A stretch of 14,293 nucleotides of DNA from an uncultured Bacteroidia bacterium. Lineage in GTDB: Bacteria > Bacteroidota > Bacteroidia > Bacteroidales > UBA932. This document shows, one piece after another, positions 1 through 7,782 of this stretch. The stretch lies in the NCBI GenBank assembly GCA_902766985.1, contig CACXFP010000011.1, forward strand, positions 1 through 14,293, read 5' to 3'. Numbering within the stretch: position 1 is the stretch's first letter; the number at the start of each line of letters is the position of its first letter. Both the position numbers and the translations under genes were made by a program. The notes under the pieces are model-generated. The model ran no database searches, had not been told where the DNA came from, and saw nothing but the letters and a program-made list of their open reading frames with translations.

Positions 1-1088
1 AGCTGCTGCAGCGCGTAGGCATAGGCACCGTGGGAAATGCTCTCGCTGGTGCCTTTCTTTGAGATTCCTATGCAGGTCGTGCGGCGTTCAAGGAAGGGCA
101 CGGTCCTCCCGCATCGTGGCACTTTCACCTCGGTGAGACCCTGGTTCAGGAACTCTGAACGGTCTGCGGCATCTTCCCAGTTATAGACCGATGCCGAAAG
201 AAGGGAGAAACGGCCCCCGGCAAAGGTGCCTGCATCCCCACGGACGGCGTCCAGAACCCCTGGCATAAGGTATTTTGACGCCCCTGACAGACCACCTCCG
301 ATTACGGCTACTCCGTCGACGATGTTGAGGACGTTTGCGAGGGTTTCCCCGACAGCAAGTCCCATTCTGTAGAACGCTGTCCGTGCGGCCCTTGCCTCTC
401 CTGGAACCTTGCCTTCCGCAATCTGGAAAACGTCGAACGGGGTCAGTCCCTGGGCCGACATACCGCATTCTTCTTCATAGAACCTGATGGCCGCCCGTTT
501 GCTGACGCTCTCCTCTGCGATCATGTCCGGATACTCTTTGTTCCTCATACACCATACGTTACCCCCACAGCCGTTGTCTCCCAGCAGGAGGGTGCCGTCC
601 AGTACGACCCCACAGCCGAAGCCTGTGCCCAGCGTGACTCCCACGAGGTTGTGGAATCTCCGTCCTTGGCCGTTGGCTTCCAGGGCCGCGTTCACTTCCG
701 GGAGGAATCCCGCAAGCGCCTCGCCGTAAGCGAAAAGGTCGCCGTCGTTGTTAATGAAGACTGGAATGCCGAAGAGTTCTTCGAGATAGGCCCCGAGGGC
801 TACGCCGCCCCTGAACGCGGGGAAATTGATCAGGTCGCCGATGACCCCTCTTTTGTAATCCGCAGGACCGGGGAAAGCGAAACTGATGGCCTCCGGCGGG
901 GCTGGAAGCATGTCCCTGACCGTTCTGAAACCGCTGGCCAGGGTATCCAGGCAAAGGTCCAGGTCATTGGTTACGGAGGCTACTTTTACGGGTCTCACAA
1001 TCTGACGGTAGCCCTGCATCGCGGAGAAGACGAAACCGGTCCCTCCGGCGTCCAGGGTCAGGACAATCCTTTTGTCGTTATCGTACAT
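1..1088 (-). CDS. ROK-family sugar kinase (probable manno-/hexokinase), C-terminus cut by window edge
   Basis: This is a cytoplasmic ROK-family kinase that would phosphorylate a hexose using ATP. Translating the minus strand from the ATG at 1086-1088 gives 362 uninterrupted codons to the window edge, so the stop lies outside. Visible motifs are the phosphate-binding DAGGTG at residues 13-18, FPGP at 72-75, the catalytic-Asp region INNDGD with D115, GTGFGCG at 154-160 and the GGG adenosine motif at 264-266. The usual ROK sugar/zinc signature (GEIGH followed by a cysteine cluster) is not present; the aligned stretch at 174-181 reads CGGNVWCM. At over 362 residues it is longer than the usual 300-320. 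There is no N-terminal helix-turn-helix, so it is a kinase type rather than a ROK repressor. It starts 18 nt after the mannose-6-phosphate isomerase stop, so the two probably form an operon. Mannose as substrate is inferred from these neighbours. No Shine-Dalgarno sequence is visible. Confidence 0.85.
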   Translation of the reverse strand, partial: MYDNDKRIVLTLDAGGTGFVFSAMQGYRQIVRPVKVASVTNDLDLCLDTLASGFRTVRDMLPAPPEAISFAFPGPADYKRGVIGDLINFPAFRGGVALGAYLEELFGIPVFINNDGDLFAYGEALAGFLPEVNAALEANGQGRRFHNLVGVTLGTGFGCGVVLDGTLLLGDNGCGGNVWCMRNKEYPDMIAEESVSKRAAIRFYEEECGMSAQGLTPFDVFQIAEGKVPGEARAARTAFYRMGLAVGETLANVLNIVDGVAVIGGGLSGASKYLMPGVLDAVRGDAGTFAGGRFSLLSASVYNWEDAADRSEFLNQGLTEVKVPRCGRTVPFLERRTTCIGISKKGTSESISHGAYAYALQQ

Positions 1089-1106
1089 TATGTGGTAGTG
1101 GGTTGT

Positions 1107-2834
1107 TTATCTTACGCTTGCCTTTATGGTCTTGCAGGTCTTTCCTGCAGAAGGCCCGGAGGGGGTTATCGTGTATTTTCCTGCCGCGGCGGGGATGATG
1201 AAGGTCTCGGCATAATGGACTGTGAATGGCTTGAAAGCGCCGTCCGGACTCTCCACTACGGCTTCTTCGCCTTCGCAAAGGTTGAGGACGTGGACGCCGC
1301 CTTCCGTGTCGTGCAGGACGGGACGGTCGAAGGTGTGCCTGCGGGTCTCGATGAATTCAAAGCGGTGCAGTCCGGTGCGCTCTTCCTTGATGCCTTCTTC
1401 TTCGCTAAGGACTTCGAACCTGTTGCAGAGCTCCGACATCACGAAAGGAGTCGTCCTCTCCCATTGGATGACCTCCTTTCCCCTTTCCACGTTGATGGGA
1501 CGCGGTTTTCCGTCCAGTCCGAGTCGGTTCCAGTCCCAGAGCTTGAAGGTAAAAATGTTGGGCGTAGCGCTGATTTCGAGCACCATGGCGTTGCCTCCCG
1601 AGCAGTGGATTGTTCCGCTCGGTATCAGGAAATGGTCGTGCCTGTGCGCGGGAATATTGTTCACATATTTATCGGCCGGGAATGAGAATTCCCCTCTCTG
1701 CGCCGCCCGGAGGTCGGATATCATCTCATCCCGGTCAACCCCTTCTTTCAGACCCAGATAGACCGAGGCCCCTTCCCCTGCGTCCAAAAGGTAATAACTC
1801 TCGTCCTGGGTGTATGACAGCCCGAATTCCCTGCGGGCGAAATCCACGGTAGGATGCACCTGGAGGCTGAGATTACCCCCTCCCATCGTGTCGAGGAAAT
1901 CGAATCGTATGGGGAAACTGCGGCCAAACCGGGCCCAGATGCGTTCACCCAGCAATTGCTTCGGATGCCAGAGGACAAGGTCCTGGGAGGGAAGTTCGAA
2001 AGTGGTGTCTCCGGCCTTCAATAGGAGGCTGTTTTCTTCGGGAACGCAGTCGAAGCACCAGCCGTAGTTGGGCTTGCTCCTGTCAAGGCCGCAGACTTCT
2101 TTCATCCACTGGCCTCCCCACGGTGCTGGATCAAAGAACGGAACCACGCGGAAAGGACCGGCGACGGTACTCTCGAGGCCTTGCCTCAACTGGCTGTCGC
2201 TGATAAGTTTAGGGTTGCGTCGGTCGTTATGTTCTATCCAGAATCTTATCCTTCCGCTTTTGAACAGGGCGTCCTTGTGGGTGTCGCAGATGTTCCAGTC
2301 GTTGAAATACCCTCTCTTGTACTGAACGGACGGGGAATCCTCGCGGCGGTCGATGCCGAGGGCCTTCACTTCATGGCGGCGGAACCTCTGCTGGATCTCC
2401 CATCGGGCAAGGTCGGCATAGATTACGGGAACATCTTCCCCTGCGACGAATCCCGCTCCCGTTCCCACAAGGACATACTCCCCTCCTTCCCTGATCCTCC
2501 TGCGTACCTCTTCAACGGCTTCTTTGCGGAAATAATCTTCCAGCCGGAGGTTCGACATATATCCGAACAGGACGTCATCCGTCAGAAAACGCTGCGTAAG
2601 GTCCTCTATCTCAGCTTCGGGGCGCATCAGGCTCCTGACATCTACCAATTCCCTGCCGGTCCTGCCGAATGCTTCGGCGAAATCTTCTTCATAGCTTCCG
2701 GCATAAAGGTCGACGGCCCAGACCTTTTCTTTTCCCAACTCCTTTCCGAGCACCTGCAGTATTCCGTCCCATCCGGTGATTATACTGCCTTCTATCGGTG
2801 TGGATGGGTGTTTATCGTAGTTTGACTCTCTCAT
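1107..2834 (-). CDS. manA: Class I mannose-6-phosphate isomerase with extra N-terminal domain
   Basis: This enzyme interconverts mannose-6-phosphate and fructose-6-phosphate in the cytoplasm and is normally zinc-dependent. The 575-residue protein has two parts. Residues 1 to about 215 form a domain I cannot assign; it contains GTGAG at 124-128 and ARWEIQQR at 143-150. Residues about 225-575 are the isomerase: PWGGQWM at 238-244, then the probable zinc ligands Q325 and H327 in LQVHP, E345 in DESYY and H410 in SGTIHCSGG, followed by a C-terminal cupin-like region. Standard ManA proteins are about 300-400 residues, but I recall a family of about 580-590 residues with the same N-terminal extension in Bacteroidota and Firmicutes, so this is not a random fusion. 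The start at 2834 gives a natural N-terminus and lies 77 bp from the divergent GH92 start. The symbol is given by family function only. Its neighbours suggest it works on mannose released by GH92. Confidence 0.88.
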   Translation of the reverse strand: MRESNYDKHPSTPIEGSIITGWDGILQVLGKELGKEKVWAVDLYAGSYEEDFAEAFGRTGRELVDVRSLMRPEAEIEDLTQRFLTDDVLFGYMSNLRLEDYFRKEAVEEVRRRIREGGEYVLVGTGAGFVAGEDVPVIYADLARWEIQQRFRRHEVKALGIDRREDSPSVQYKRGYFNDWNICDTHKDALFKSGRIRFWIEHNDRRNPKLISDSQLRQGLESTVAGPFRVVPFFDPAPWGGQWMKEVCGLDRSKPNYGWCFDCVPEENSLLLKAGDTTFELPSQDLVLWHPKQLLGERIWARFGRSFPIRFDFLDTMGGGNLSLQVHPTVDFARREFGLSYTQDESYYLLDAGEGASVYLGLKEGVDRDEMISDLRAAQRGEFSFPADKYVNNIPAHRHDHFLIPSGTIHCSGGNAMVLEISATPNIFTFKLWDWNRLGLDGKPRPINVERGKEVIQWERTTPFVMSELCNRFEVLSEEEGIKEERTGLHRFEFIETRRHTFDRPVLHDTEGGVHVLNLCEGEEAVVESPDGAFKPFTVHYAETFIIPAAAGKYTITPSGPSAGKTCKTIKASVR

Positions 2835-2880
2835 TTCAAAAAATGTGGTTTCAGCGCATAAAGGTCGGAAATAAAATCAA

Positions 2881-2888
2881 TATATTTG
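2881..2888 (+). promoter_or_regulatory. Bacteroidota -7 promoter box for the GH92 gene
   Basis: The sequence TATATTTG fits the Bacteroidota -7 consensus TAnnTTTG exactly and ends 23 nt before the chosen GH92 start at 2912, giving a short leader. No good -33 TTTG box is seen 19-21 nt upstream. The same 77-bp gap must also hold the divergent isomerase promoter, for which I see no clear -7 match. Inferred from consensus only. Confidence 0.6.
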
Positions 2889-2911
2889 CAAAAGAACAAA
2901 ACTCCGTGTAT

Positions 2912-5900
2912 ATGAGAAAGATTCTTTTCGCCCTCGCATTGCTGTTCGGGACCGTTTCACTGTCCGGTCAGCAGGTCGTCTGGAAGATAGGTGAGAAAGA
3001 TGGCTCCGCCAAAGAGTTCGCCCTCGCCCCGGATGGATATAAGGATTTCGTACAGAATGATTTCGGTTTTGAAGACCGGTATTTCCTCGTGGGGTATTCC
3101 AATCCCGGGACGGATTTACCCTACGTGCTCCCGGGCCCTAACGACAGGTGGGCCGGATCGTCCGGAGGCGCCGGCAAACGCACCCAGGAGGTAAACATAC
3201 TTTTCGGTCTTGAGAAGGGTGCCATCGACAAGCCGGCCGTCCTTGCGATAGATTTTGCAGGAGTTAATAAAGGACGTTCGTTATTGAAGGTTACGGTCAA
3301 CGGTATACCGTCTTATCGGGAGCTTTCCGGAGGCGAGGACAGGATAATTGAAGGAGATATAAAGGCCGGGGACGGCAGGGCCGTCGAGATTCCCATCGCC
3401 GCAGGGACGCTCAGGGAAGGAGGAAACCAGGTGACCATGACGATACTGGAAGGATCCTGGGTGGTTTTCGACCAGATCCGTATGGAGGGTCCGGCAGATA
3501 TGAAGACGCGTCAGGTCAACCCCTATGCCTTCGTGCGCAGCGTGAAGGCTGCCGGTTATGAGCTCGAGGATAACGGAAGGGTGCAGCCCCTGTTGGTTGA
3601 CATCGAGCATCTGGGTGATTTCCGAGAGCTTTCGGTCCGTCTCGACGGCAAAAAAATCTATTCCGCCCATCTTGATTCAGCCCGCTATGTCCTGGAGGTG
3701 CCGATGAAGGCTTTGAAGAAGACTAAAACTTCAGAATATCAGATTCTTGCAGACGGATTCGTGCTTGATGCCGGAAAGGTTGAAAGAGGTCCGAAGCCTT
3801 TGCAGACGCTGGCAGATTATGTTGATACCCGCATGGGTACGGCGCATTCACGCTGGATGATCGCCCCCGGCCCCTGGATGCCGTTCAGCATGGTCAAGTT
3901 GAGTCCTGACAACGAGAACGCCGGATGGCAGTCGGGACACCAGCCCAGCATCGAGAGCATCGGATGCTTCTCCCACATCCATGAATGGACGATGGCCGGG
4001 CTCGGAGTCATGCCCACCAACGGTCCCCTTCAGACCCAGGTCGGTGACCAGTACAGGCCGGACGAGGGATACCGTTCCCGCATAGACAAGACGACGGAGG
4101 AAGCACCCCTCGGGCATTACCGCGTTTATCTTTCCGATACCGGAATCTGGGCCGACATGACTGCCACCGAAAGGGCTTCCATGATGAAATTCACCTTCCC
4201 CTCCGACAAGGACGGAAGGGTGATGGTAGACTTGAACATCCCCAGCGAATACAGGTATGAACTGGTGGACGTCGATGTCCGCAAGGTTTCCGATACCAGG
4301 ATCGAGGGAATCAGCCATCAGCTTTCCGCACGTCCGCACGTGTGGAGTAACGACGCCGACCAGGAGTACACCGTCCATTTCGTAATGGAGTTCAATGCCC
4401 CCATTCTCCGTACCGGCGTGTGGAATGAAGCTAAGACGGAATGGTCCGACAAGTTGGAGGCCCATCATATCAAAGACGGCGGAATGTTCGTCGAATTCGA
4501 CACCAGAAAGCATCCCGAGGTAATGGTCCGCACCGGAATATCCCTCGTTAGCGTGGAGAATGCGGGTCTCAACCTCAGGACGGAGATTTCCGACCGTTTC
4601 GGTTGGGATTTCAATGCAGTCGTTGACAACCAGAAAGCTGTATGGAACGATATTTTCGACCGTATCGAGATTTCGACGGATGACAGGATGGAGAAGGTCC
4701 GTTTCTACACCAATATGTTCCGCGCCTTGTGCAGGAACACCTGGAGCGATGTCAACGGCGATTGGGTTGCTCCTGACGAAACCGTCCGTCATCTGGACAA
4801 TAAAAACCATGTGGCGCTGGGCTGCGACGCTTTCTGGAATACGTTCTGGAACCTCAACCAGTTCTGGAACCTTGTCACTCCGGAGTGGAGTTCCCGCTGG
4901 GTCAATTCGCAGCTTGCCCTGTATGACGCCTGCGGCTGGCTGGGGAAGGGGCCTGCCGGAATGGAATATATCCCCGTGATGGTCGCGGAGCATGAGATTC
5001 CGCTAATGGTGTCGGCATATCAGATGGGTATAAGGGATTATGATGCAGAACACGTTTTCGAGGCAGTCAAGAAGATGCAGACCACCCCTGCCACGCAAGT
5101 GGCCGGAGGTTTCGCCGGGAACCGCGACCTCGTGCCCTACCTCAAGTATCATTACGTTCCCTACGAGAAAGGACGTTTCTCAAATACGCTGGAGTATTCG
5201 TTTGATGACTGGACTGTCTCACAGCTGGCAAAAGCCCTTGGAAAAGAAGAGGATGCAAAGGTGTTCGGCGAAAGGGGTACCTGGTGGAAGAATGCTATAA
5301 ACCCGGCTACCGGATATGCGGAGCTGAAGGATACCACGGGCCGGTTCATCAAGGATTTCGATCCTTTCCGCACGGGTATCAACAAGCATTATGTGGAAGG
5401 TAACGGATGGCAGCTGAGTTACTTCGTACCTCAGGACGTGCCGGGCCTTGCCGATATAATAGGCCGCGATGACTTCATCGCGCGCCTCGACTGGGGCTTC
5501 CGCGCTTCCGAGCCGCTCAGGTACAATGCACCCAATGAAGCTTATTGGGACTATCCTGTAATCCAGGGCAACCAGCAGAGCATGCATTTCGCTTTCCTGT
5601 TCAACTGGGCCGGAGCACCCTGGCTTACCCAGAAATGGTCCCGTTCCGTAGCCGACCGTTATTACGGTGCAGGAGTGTCCAACGCCTATCTTGGTGACGA
5701 GGACCAGGGCCAGATGAGCGCGTGGTTCGTGATGGCCGCCCTTGGCCTCTTCCAGACGGACGGAGGCTGCCGCGTGGATCCCGTATATGAAATCGCCAGC
5801 CCTATGTTCCGGAAGGTTGTAATCAATCTCGGGAAGCGGTATGGACGAGGAGAGAGGTTTGTGATTGAGGCAAGGAACGCTTCCCGACGCAACATTTACG

Positions 5901-6028
5901 TCCAAAGCGCCGTCCTCAACGGCAAACCTCTCAACTCCTTCCAATTCCCGGCTTCCGAGCTGTTAGGCGGCGGAAGCCTGGTACTGGAAATGGGCCCCGA
6001 ACCCAACAGGTCCTGGGGCGCGGAATAG
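2912..6028 (+). CDS. Exported GH92 family alpha-mannosidase with N-terminal beta-sandwich domain
   Basis: GH92 enzymes are calcium-dependent inverting exo-alpha-mannosidases acting on N-glycans or yeast mannan. I chose the ATG at 2912 rather than the one at 2798 because it begins a clear signal peptide (MRKILFALALLFG, likely cut near residue 19) behind a -7 box; the longer start would overlap the divergent gene. The 1038-residue protein has no lipobox cysteine, so a soluble periplasmic location is likely. Residues about 23-193 (starting WKIGEKDGSAKEF) look like a galactose-binding or lyase-associated beta-sandwich. Residues about 300-1030 are the GH92 catalytic unit: DYVDTRMGT at 302-310, FSHIHEW at 353-359, FWNTFWNL at 641-648, EGNGWQLSYFVPQDV at 829-843, GNQQSMHF at 886-893, and GDEDQGQMSAW at 928-938. 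Several of these differ from the classic alpha-1,2-mannosidase signatures, so exact linkage specificity is uncertain. It diverges from the kinase/isomerase pair and ends 1 nt from the convergent lipoprotein gene. Confidence 0.9.
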   Translation: MRKILFALALLFGTVSLSGQQVVWKIGEKDGSAKEFALAPDGYKDFVQNDFGFEDRYFLVGYSNPGTDLPYVLPGPNDRWAGSSGGAGKRTQEVNILFGLEKGAIDKPAVLAIDFAGVNKGRSLLKVTVNGIPSYRELSGGEDRIIEGDIKAGDGRAVEIPIAAGTLREGGNQVTMTILEGSWVVFDQIRMEGPADMKTRQVNPYAFVRSVKAAGYELEDNGRVQPLLVDIEHLGDFRELSVRLDGKKIYSAHLDSARYVLEVPMKALKKTKTSEYQILADGFVLDAGKVERGPKPLQTLADYVDTRMGTAHSRWMIAPGPWMPFSMVKLSPDNENAGWQSGHQPSIESIGCFSHIHEWTMAGLGVMPTNGPLQTQVGDQYRPDEGYRSRIDKTTEEAPLGHYRVYLSDTGIWADMTATERASMMKFTFPSDKDGRVMVDLNIPSEYRYELVDVDVRKVSDTRIEGISHQLSARPHVWSNDADQEYTVHFVMEFNAPILRTGVWNEAKTEWSDKLEAHHIKDGGMFVEFDTRKHPEVMVRTGISLVSVENAGLNLRTEISDRFGWDFNAVVDNQKAVWNDIFDRIEISTDDRMEKVRFYTNMFRALCRNTWSDVNGDWVAPDETVRHLDNKNHVALGCDAFWNTFWNLNQFWNLVTPEWSSRWVNSQLALYDACGWLGKGPAGMEYIPVMVAEHEIPLMVSAYQMGIRDYDAEHVFEAVKKMQTTPATQVAGGFAGNRDLVPYLKYHYVPYEKGRFSNTLEYSFDDWTVSQLAKALGKEEDAKVFGERGTWWKNAINPATGYAELKDTTGRFIKDFDPFRTGINKHYVEGNGWQLSYFVPQDVPGLADIIGRDDFIARLDWGFRASEPLRYNAPNEAYWDYPVIQGNQQSMHFAFLFNWAGAPWLTQKWSRSVADRYYGAGVSNAYLGDEDQGQMSAWFVMAALGLFQTDGGCRVDPVYEIASPMFRKVVINLGKRYGRGERFVIEARNASRRNIYVQSAVLNGKPLNSFQFPASELLGGGSLVLEMGPEPNRSWGAE

Positions 6029-6029
6029 A

Positions 6030-7670
6030 TTATCTGTAATCAGCGAATTCGATATCGGTGGCTTCCCTCTTGGCTAGGCTTGCGCTCTTGCGGGCCTCCT
6101 TGAGGAATTTGGTGACGTCGTTTCCGTTACCCTTTCGGGCGGCGATGATGGCCTTCAGGTATGCTACCTCTGGGCTTGCGCATCTTGCAGCGGCCTCGGC
6201 CTTGTCAAGCTGGTCGTTGAGGATATAGGCCAGGACTGTATTGTGGCAGCAGCCCTTTGCGTCTGCGAGTTCCTGGGCTGCCTTTGAATAGTTGCCGTTG
6301 AGGATGTCAACTACGCCCTGGTTGGCCTTGCCGGCATCCTTGGCCTTCTTGAAGTGCTGCTCGGCGCTCTGGACGTCTCCCTTGCGGAGGGCGAGCACTC
6401 CGAATGCGTTCTCAAGTTCGTCATCCTTGGTCTGTACCTTGCGGAAGGAATGCTCTGCGTTGGCGAGCTGGCCTTTCTCGAGGTAGGCAACGCCGAGGTT
6501 GAACTGGCCGCGGTCGCTGTCATACTTGTCGACTGCCTTCTTGTAGAGTTCAATCTTCTTGTCGGTGTTGTTGACGAGGGCGGCGGCGTGGAGGAGGGCC
6601 TCCTCATCGAGAACGTCGATATTGTCTTCAATAAGCTGGACGAGCTCTTCAGGAGTGTAGTTCTGGTATTCCACGTTCGCAATGAACCTGGCGCGACGGA
6701 GTTCGGGAAGGACACCGCTCTTGAGTTCGCTGTAAACCTCGGAGATGTTCTTGATTTCGCTTTCGCGGACGGCAGGATCGCTGTACATGGAGAGAACCCT
6801 GAGGATCAGGTCTTTATCCTGGATATTGGACTTCTCTACAAGCTCCCTGAAGCCTTCCCAGTCCTGACCGATGCTCTTCACTTCGGGATCGGCGATGTCC
6901 TTGCCCTTGGTGATGTTCTGCCAAGCCTTGTCGGCGGTCTTCGAACGGTTGTCGGAGAGTTTCTTGTTGTATTTTTCACCTCCTTCCGGGGAAGCGTAGG
7001 CGACTACTTCCGTTCCGGTGATGGTCTTGCGGCTGTTGGACCGGATTTCGTCCAGCTCCTTCTGGAATTCGGCGATGGAAGCGCTCTTGAGCTGCTTGCT
7101 CTGGACTTCCGAGGAATTGACCTTGTAGAGGATCTGTCCCTCGGCAGTCTGCTTGATCACTGCCTGGTAGTTGTCAGCCTTGTAGGGAACCTGGCCCTCC
7201 TGCTTTACGAGCATGTAGGTGGTGTTTACTCCGTCGGCGACCTTCTTGGTGGGAAGCTTGATGGCTTTGCCCTTGTACCTGGCCACACCGCGGAGTTCGA
7301 GATGGGCCTGTTCCATTCCTTCAACATAGTCGAAATGTACCTTGTCCTTCACGACGCCGCCGTTGGAAGAAACCGCCTTGTAGTTGTCCTTTACCTTTTC
7401 TCCCTGATATTTGAGAACCTTGGACTTGGCCTCTCCGCCGTTGTAAACGAGCACGGGCGTCACTTCGAGAATAGCCTTGGGATGGAAATAATCCTTGGGG
7501 TAGGTGACGGTGATGTCGGCGTCAATGCTGCCGGCTACGGCTTCAAGGACGACGGGATTGCAGGACACTTTTACGTTCTGCGCCAGCTGGGCCATCTTTT
7601 CTGCCGAGGAGCATGCCACCATGGCGATGGAAACTGCCAGGGCGGCGAAAAGTTTCAGTTCTTTTTTCAT
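6030..7670 (-). CDS. Lipoprotein with OmpA-like segment and TPR-like repeats
   Basis: This is a predicted lipoprotein of 546 residues. The N-terminus MKKELKLFAALAVSIAMVAC is a lipoprotein signal peptide with cysteine 20 as the lipidation site. Residues about 30-190 are beta-rich and unassigned. Around residues 185-250 there is an OmpA-like stretch: AYASPEG at 224-230 followed by N235, LS at 238-239 and R242, resembling the variant OmpA C-terminal motif of Bacteroidota. Residues about 340-530 are helical repeats of TPR type, for example GQFNLGVAYLEKGQLANAE at 388-406 and the next unit at 421-438. The OmpA part suggests peptidoglycan contact and the TPRs suggest protein partners, but no function is established. 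It is transcribed divergently from the sigma-54/lptE/secG operon and converges on GH92 with 1 nt between the stops. I have seen similar proteins called only TPR protein. Confidence 0.85.
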   Translation of the reverse strand: MKKELKLFAALAVSIAMVACSSAEKMAQLAQNVKVSCNPVVLEAVAGSIDADITVTYPKDYFHPKAILEVTPVLVYNGGEAKSKVLKYQGEKVKDNYKAVSSNGGVVKDKVHFDYVEGMEQAHLELRGVARYKGKAIKLPTKKVADGVNTTYMLVKQEGQVPYKADNYQAVIKQTAEGQILYKVNSSEVQSKQLKSASIAEFQKELDEIRSNSRKTITGTEVVAYASPEGGEKYNKKLSDNRSKTADKAWQNITKGKDIADPEVKSIGQDWEGFRELVEKSNIQDKDLILRVLSMYSDPAVRESEIKNISEVYSELKSGVLPELRRARFIANVEYQNYTPEELVQLIEDNIDVLDEEALLHAAALVNNTDKKIELYKKAVDKYDSDRGQFNLGVAYLEKGQLANAEHSFRKVQTKDDELENAFGVLALRKGDVQSAEQHFKKAKDAGKANQGVVDILNGNYSKAAQELADAKGCCHNTVLAYILNDQLDKAEAAARCASPEVAYLKAIIAARKGNGNDVTKFLKEARKSASLAKREATDIEFADYR

Positions 7671-7714
7671 ATAAATAGTAGTTTAGACAATAATTGCGTA
7701 TTTCGGAACATTGA

Positions 7715-7722
7715 CAAAGATA
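7715..7722 (-). promoter_or_regulatory. Bacteroidota -7 promoter box for the OmpA/TPR lipoprotein gene
   Basis: On the minus strand this reads TATCTTTG, an exact match to TAnnTTTG, 44 nt upstream of the lipoprotein ATG at 7670. No good -33 box is seen. It sits back to back with the plus-strand box at 7755-7762 in a 112-bp divergent region. Confidence 0.6.
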
Positions 7723-7730
7723 ACCATTAT

Positions 7731-7762
7731 TTTTAATTAATTCGGATGATTTATTAACTTTG
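7731..7762 (+). promoter_or_regulatory. Bacteroidota promoter for the sigma-54 activator / lptE / secG operon
   Basis: TAACTTTG at 7755-7762 matches the -7 consensus TAnnTTTG and lies 20 nt before the ATG at 7783. TTTT at 7731-7734 is a three-out-of-four match to the -33 TTTG box with a 20-nt spacer, the preferred distance. This is a housekeeping-sigma promoter; no -24/-12 sigma-54 element is seen in the gap. Confidence 0.6.
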
Positions 7763-7782
7763 CGAGGTATAGAACAGCAGGA

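Noticed and set aside
651..1685. 344-codon plus-strand open frame opposite the ROK and isomerase genes
   Set aside because: It lies fully antisense to two well-supported genes, has no family motifs and reads as a shadow of GC-rich codon usage.
2798..2911. Upstream extension of the GH92 reading frame
   Set aside because: It overlaps the start of the divergent isomerase gene, contains the probable promoter, and would bury the signal peptide 38 residues inside the protein.
3848..4993. 381-codon minus-strand open frame inside GH92
   Set aside because: Antisense to conserved GH92 motifs with no recognisable domain.
6354..7736. 460-codon plus-strand open frame opposite the lipoprotein gene
   Set aside because: Composition is a hydrophobic mirror of the Lys/Glu-rich lipoprotein; no motifs, and the lipoprotein has a clear signal peptide, promoter and domains.
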